Position numbers and translations under genes: made by a program. A stretch of DNA of 64,000 nucleotides from G965197005 sp965197005 (lineage in GTDB: Bacteria; Pseudomonadota; Gammaproteobacteria; Pseudomonadales; Oceanobacteraceae), in NCBI GenBank assembly GCA_965197005.1, contig OZ239982.1, forward strand, positions 2,647,418-2,711,417. The letters run 5' to 3'. Within the stretch, counting starts at the first letter, position 1; each line of letters starts with the position of its first letter. This document shows positions 61,841 to 64,000 of the stretch, in pieces. Below the pieces are notes generated by a model that was given only the letters and a program-made list of their open reading frames with translations, made no database searches and was not told the DNA's origin.

Positions 61841-63079
61841 TTACAAAGACATCTCGGTATCTTTAAATTTAATTTTCTCAATATTCACCAAGGTGTCAGT
61901 GCCATCACGGTTGCTTTTTGTATCCTTGATTTGGGTTTGTGTGCCTGATTGAGTAATGACATACTCCGCTTTATTGCCAGCAAAGATAACCTTATCTGTA
62001 CCACCTTTACCATCAAAACGATTATTACCCTGATTACCAGTAAACACATTGTCCTTTGCATTGCCGTTAATATTGGCAGACTGACTGCCTAATAATTGAA
62101 TGTTTAATAAAAAACGTGACTTATAAGTATAAGGCTTGCTGGTATCTAAGCTCATCTCAAAAGTGCCTGAAAATTGCGGCGACAAACGCACATTGCGTGT
62201 GACATAGGGGTTAAAGAATTTGCCCATTAATGCCCAACCCTTAGGGTCTTGCGTTTGAATTTCTTCTCTTGTTTGTGGTTGGTATAAATCATTTTTACCA
62301 TTTTCACTGGCTTTGCCAGCCAAGCCATAATAGGTATCGATGACCGAGGCTAAATACTCTTGGGTAAGGCTGTTCTCTGGTTTTAGCCCTTTAAGCCAGC
62401 TTTTATCATTACTTGCCCATAAGCCTTTTTGTGCACCACCAGTATTAATAATGCCAGTAGGAATGGCATCACGCATGGCGGCTCGAATTTGTGTTTGATA
62501 GTTAGGCAATGCACCTGTCATTGTGCCACTGCCATCTACGCCAATGCCAGTATCGTGCATAAGGTGCAAAATTTCTTCATAAGCTGCATCTCTTGGGCTA
62601 CCTGAAAAATATGCAGCACTGCCCTCAATAATTACTTCTGTAGCATATAAAGGTTGTCCGTCAGTGGGTGGATTGCCATTATCTGAACCATTAAACATCA
62701 CTAATGTTGCTTGGTTATTTGCCATTGCATTAAATACAGCTGTTTTGTTTTTGCCATATTCGCTTGTAGGTACATTTTCTAAGTAAAAAGCCAAAATCGA
62801 CTTGGCTCTTAGCATTTGCTCGTTACTAATTTGTGCTTGTGCATAAATATGAATGGGCTTGCCATTAGGTGCAACCAGTTTGCTGTATTTGCAAAAAGTT
62901 TGTTTAAACTTAGCACTTGCACTGCTTGGCAAATGGCTAATTCCCTGTGTTACACCCTGAGTAATGGCACTTGTACAGCTTGCTGCTTGCGTGTTATTGA
63001 TACTGCTTTCGTCAGCACCGCAAGCAGATAGTAATCCACCTACAGCAATAGACGCACATAGCATATAGTAATTTTTCAT
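61841..63079 (-). CDS. lipoprotein with RTX-like glycine-rich C-terminus
   Basis: A 412-residue predicted lipoprotein with lipobox GLLSACGAD. The middle holds YEEILHLMHDTGIG, a Glu/His-rich segment that recalls a metal-binding site but is not a canonical HExxH. It is followed by SLTQEYLASVIDTYYGLAGK. The C-terminus (NVFTGNQGNNRFDGKGGTDK, then DTLVNIEKIKFKD) is the end signature of RTX and hemolysin-type calcium-binding proteins, with only one clear GGxGxD-like turn (GKGGTD). A lipobox and a type I secretion-like tail in one protein is unusual. Function unknown. Confidence 0.75.
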   Translation of the reverse strand: MKNYYMLCASIAVGGLLSACGADESSINNTQAASCTSAITQGVTQGISHLPSSASAKFKQTFCKYSKLVAPNGKPIHIYAQAQISNEQMLRAKSILAFYLENVPTSEYGKNKTAVFNAMANNQATLVMFNGSDNGNPPTDGQPLYATEVIIEGSAAYFSGSPRDAAYEEILHLMHDTGIGVDGSGTMTGALPNYQTQIRAAMRDAIPTGIINTGGAQKGLWASNDKSWLKGLKPENSLTQEYLASVIDTYYGLAGKASENGKNDLYQPQTREEIQTQDPKGWALMGKFFNPYVTRNVRLSPQFSGTFEMSLDTSKPYTYKSRFLLNIQLLGSQSANINGNAKDNVFTGNQGNNRFDGKGGTDKVIFAGNKAEYVITQSGTQTQIKDTKSNRDGTDTLVNIEKIKFKDTEMSL

Positions 63080-63286
63080 TTAGAACTCCTATTTATAATT
63101 TTTTGCAGTATATATAAAAAGGATATATTTAAAAAGTAAACACTACGGTTCTGTTGTTTTATTTAGGTACAAAGTCTGTATGTAAAAACACCCAACATTG
63201 CCAAAAGCATGTAATTAGTAACAGTGCATATCAGAAAAAATGTTTAAGCTGACTGGCTTTAAAATAAACACAAAAATAGGAAAAAA
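63080..63286. other. divergent promoter region before the symporter gene
   Basis: An AT-rich 207 bp stretch between the minus-strand RTX-like lipoprotein gene and the plus-strand symporter gene. It must hold both promoters, but no strong -10/-35 pair, operator or hairpin stood out. Confidence 0.35.
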
Positions 63287-64000
63287 ATGGGAAATATCAC
63301 CTTATTACTATTGCCAATTTGTATGGCATATATCATGTTTACCCTAGGTTTAACCTTGAGGATAAAAGATTTTACCAACGTGCTTGCTTACCCTAAAGCA
63401 TTTGTTATAGGTGCAATTAATCAAACATTGCTCTTGCCATTAATCGCTTTGGTATTGGTATTGATTATGCAACCAGATGCTAAAATGGCATTTGGTATTA
63501 TGCTGATCAGTTTTTGTCCTGGTGGCATTACCAGCAATATTATGAGCCAACATGCACGTGCTAATGTGGCGTTATCTATTTCTCTAACTTCTATTATTAG
63601 TATTTTATCTGTCGTTACAGTGCCTATTTTAGTTGCGTTTGCTTATGAGTATTTCTTAGATAGTCCCTCTGTTGCATTAAATATACAGGCTATGGGTATT
63701 AAGCTATTCGCCATCACCTTAGTCCCTGTTGCTCTTGGAATGCTTTTAAATGCACTAAAACCAGAGTTAACTAAACGGATTAGTCAGCCTGCTTTAAACA
63801 TTGCCACCTGTTTGTTTGTGGTTATTGTCTTAGGGGCAATTTTAACTAATTTACAGGTTTTAGCTCAGTATTTTTGGCAAATAGGCAGCTTACTTATTAT
63901 GCTGCTGGTGCTATTGTTTATCTGTGTTACGTTTATCTGCAAAATGAGCAAACTGCCATGGTTTGATAGTAAGACAGTTATTCTTGAGTCCTGTGTGCAA
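63287..64000 (+). CDS. bile acid:sodium symporter family protein (partial, runs off the window)
   Basis: The first 238 codons of a membrane transporter. It has a TM-rich sequence and the hallmark IMLISFCPGGITSNIMSQHA followed by ANVALSISLTSIISILSV. Both belong to the BASS family, which moves bile acids, pantothenate or other organic anions with sodium. The start codon ATG at 63287 is chosen because the next residues form the first membrane helix. The 3' end lies outside the window. The closest named relative cannot be told from this part. Confidence 0.88.
   Translation, partial: MGNITLLLLPICMAYIMFTLGLTLRIKDFTNVLAYPKAFVIGAINQTLLLPLIALVLVLIMQPDAKMAFGIMLISFCPGGITSNIMSQHARANVALSISLTSIISILSVVTVPILVAFAYEYFLDSPSVALNIQAMGIKLFAITLVPVALGMLLNALKPELTKRISQPALNIATCLFVVIVLGAILTNLQVLAQYFWQIGSLLIMLLVLLFICVTFICKMSKLPWFDSKTVILESCVQ

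Overview
The window is AT-rich chromosomal DNA of a motile, ubiquinone-using gammaproteobacterium. Gene orders resemble Pseudomonadales/Oceanospirillales: coaD next to a YfhL-type ferredoxin, ubiE-ubiJ-ubiB, fliLMNOPQR-flhB, a ZapA gene near 6S RNA and ygfA, and argH divergent from hemCD. No rRNA, tRNA, CRISPR array, integrase or complete insertion sequence was seen. I do not name a genus.

Layout. 0.4-7.5 kb: purL, an ABC-F ATPase (yheS) overlapping folA, and a PA3496-like small protein. 7.5-10 kb: nudF-yqiB divergent from tolC. 10-15.7 kb: small unknown genes, a TetR regulator, a MioC-like flavodoxin, hemX-hemY. 15.7-20.2 kb: a leftward operon of five lipoproteins (LPP20-like, LpoB-like, COG3014-like). 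20.4-23.5 kb: two paralogous HmuY-like lipoproteins behind a flavodoxin-like gene. 24-31.7 kb: ygfA, 6S RNA, an inserted lipoprotein gene, zapA and a coiled-coil partner, divergent from ygfB-pepP-ubiH-ubiI, then coaD and ferredoxin. 31.7-37.0 kb: a leftward 2-aminoethylphosphonate-type ABC transporter operon with an FAD oxidoreductase, headed by a Pho box with a correctly spaced -10 element. 37.1-38.2 kb: a non-coding composite repeat locus. 38.2-40.1 kb: an ABC exporter. 40.1-45.8 kb: flagellar export and switch genes behind a near-perfect sigma-54 promoter. 45.9-48.9 kb: ubiEJB. 49-51.4 kb: SPFH/NfeD pair, DUF4442-like and GNAT genes. 51.4-54.7 kb: hemC-hemD divergent from argH. 54.7-63.1 kb: an accessory, exported-protein region with a trypsin-like protease, two lipoproteins and two leucine-rich-repeat proteins ending in YARHG domains. 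The window ends inside a bile acid:sodium symporter family gene.

The most unusual part is the repeat locus at 37.1-38.2 kb. A heptanucleotide array, reading AGGACAG or AGGACTG, sits beside a modular family of about 25 bp units. The units' core CTGTCCT is the exact reverse complement of the AGGACAG heptad. Other points worth a look are the Pho-box-controlled phosphonate operon without a catabolic enzyme nearby, the LRR-YARHG paralogue pair next to a protease, the tandem HmuY-like proteins, a 60 bp in-frame duplication in fliN, and a terminator hairpin that overlaps the 6S RNA promoter.
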